DNA of 64,000 nucleotides from Adhaeribacter radiodurans (GTDB lineage Bacteria; Bacteroidota; Bacteroidia; Cytophagales; Hymenobacteraceae), in assembly GCF_014075995.1 (NCBI RefSeq), contig NZ_CP055153.1, positions 5,580,001-5,644,000 on the forward strand, in the 5' to 3' direction. This document shows positions 63,411 to 64,000 of the stretch, in pieces. Made by a program: the position numbers and the translations under genes. Numbering within the stretch: the stretch's first letter is position 1; the number at the start of each line of letters is the position of its first letter. The notes under the pieces are model-generated. The model was not told the DNA's origin and did not search any database. It saw nothing but the letters and a program-made list of their open reading frames with translations.

Positions 63411-64000
63411 TTACTGCACAAAAAATTTATCTACTTGATTGAGAAAGCGCTCATCGGACATTCCGGATCGGTTAAAAACTATTAAACTACCAATCCCTTT
63501 TTCCGGGTAAATTCTCATTTCAAGGTAGAAACCCCCTCCCCCTCCGGCATGCGTATAGTACCGGGTACCATTTAACTCCCCGGTAAACCAGGCTAAGCAC
63601 ATACCAGTGTTTTTATCGTTAGCTGTTTTCGTTTCCGTTAGTAACAGTCGTTTATTAGCTTGAGAAATAAGTCTGGTTTCCGGCTTCAAGAATTCCTGCA
63701 AGTATTTAACCAGGCCGTTTGTTGTTCCGATAAGCCCGCCATAGGCTTTCCCATTCACATAAAGAAATTTGAAGGGTTGCCAGGAGTTTTCGGCTTTACC
63801 CATAAATTTACTTTTATTAATAAAACAGGAAAGCAGCAAATTAGAAAAACTCCATTTTTTATGGTAGCCGGTAGCATGATTCCGAGTATCATAAATCTGA
63901 AAGCCTAAAGCACCGGGTGGTAAATTTAATTTACTTATAATATTTTGAGTAATGTATTTCTCATAAGAAATTCCCGATACTGCCGCGATCACCTGACCCA
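63411..64000 (-). CDS. Beta-lactamase-fold serine hydrolase, C-terminal part (5' end outside window)
   Basis: The frame is open to the window edge (GQV precedes the GTG at 63992), so the start and the catalytic S-x-x-K lie outside. Visible: AAVSGISYEKYITQNI, YGGLIGTTNGLVKYLQEFL and HAGGGGGFYLEMRIYPEKG (H-x-G motif 3), with the typical ending VFNRSGM. Class C-like/esterase family; most members are peptidases or esterases rather than antibiotic-degrading. Confidence 0.85.
   Translation of the reverse strand, partial: GQVIAAVSGISYEKYITQNIISKLNLPPGALGFQIYDTRNHATGYHKKWSFSNLLLSCFINKSKFMGKAENSWQPFKFLYVNGKAYGGLIGTTNGLVKYLQEFLKPETRLISQANKRLLLTETKTANDKNTGMCLAWFTGELNGTRYYTHAGGGGGFYLEMRIYPEKGIGSLIVFNRSGMSDERFLNQVDKFFVQ

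Noticed and set aside
1-64000. CRISPR array, rRNA genes, phage structural genes
   Set aside because: No regularly spaced identical repeats, rRNA or capsid/tail-type genes were seen on either strand.

Overview
The window reads as the chromosome of a Bacteroidota bacterium, most likely Cytophagales and close to Hymenobacteraceae such as Adhaeribacter (genus level is a guess). Reasons: three secreted proteins end in type IX secretion (T9SS) sorting domains, the tRNA operon has a textbook Bacteroidota promoter (TTG, 19 bp, TAAATTTG), start sites mostly lack Shine-Dalgarno sequences, and the housekeeping set (mutS, mfd, murF, rfbC, hflX, yajQ, terC-like, DUF4174, DUF3108) fits. The sequence alternates between conserved core blocks and accessory stretches.

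Region by region. 1-8 kb: two tandem T9SS cell-surface proteins (one an L-type lectin), two alpha/beta hydrolases separated by an IS982-type insertion sequence, and a lipoprotein. 8.6-9.9 kb: a HEPN-like gene broken by about five frameshifts. 10.26-17.75 kb: a 7.5-kb integrative element in the 3' end of a tRNA-Leu gene. It is bounded by 20-bp direct repeats and carries a tyrosine recombinase, an excisionase-like HTH protein, a rolling-circle Rep gene with an in-frame stop between its HUH motif and its catalytic tyrosine, three unknown genes, and a DUF262 + HEPN gene pair of the type expected for anti-phage defence. 17.7-40.5 kb: core genome with the tRNA-Leu/tRNA-Gly operon, mutS, a SpoU-type methyltransferase, terC-like, yajQ, lipocalin, mfd, an aminotransferase/omega-amidase pair, a nine-repeat FG-GAP T9SS protein, murF, rfbC, a glycosyltransferase and hflX. 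Three copies of a roughly 110-190-bp dispersed repeat lie in its intergenic gaps.

40.6-48.3 kb is the most unusual part. Single small genes are each followed directly by a palindromic 50-70-bp site that looks like an integron attC site. At 46.4-48.26 kb there are three such gene+site units in tandem behind a leading repeat. At 40.6-43.1 kb there is a second locus with a diverged copy of the same leading repeat, a SUFU-domain gene, and an attC-like site that an IS1182-type element has split, duplicating CCGT. No integron integrase is visible, so this resembles a cassette cluster without integrase. Between the two loci sit small enzyme-like genes (SnoaL-like, cupin, YdeI-like, alpha/beta hydrolase), a solo IS end and a short-chain dehydrogenase remnant.

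48.3-64 kb: an AraC-type regulator, a GAF histidine kinase, a molybdopterin oxidoreductase operon whose fourth Fe-S cysteine is glycine, a DsrE-like protein, a DUF421 protein with an added zinc ribbon, an amidohydrolase, a cupin, an SPFH lipoprotein-like protein, DUF3108, a GNAT acetyltransferase, a decayed secreted-protein gene, a beta-propeller lipoprotein and a beta-lactamase-fold protein cut by the right edge.
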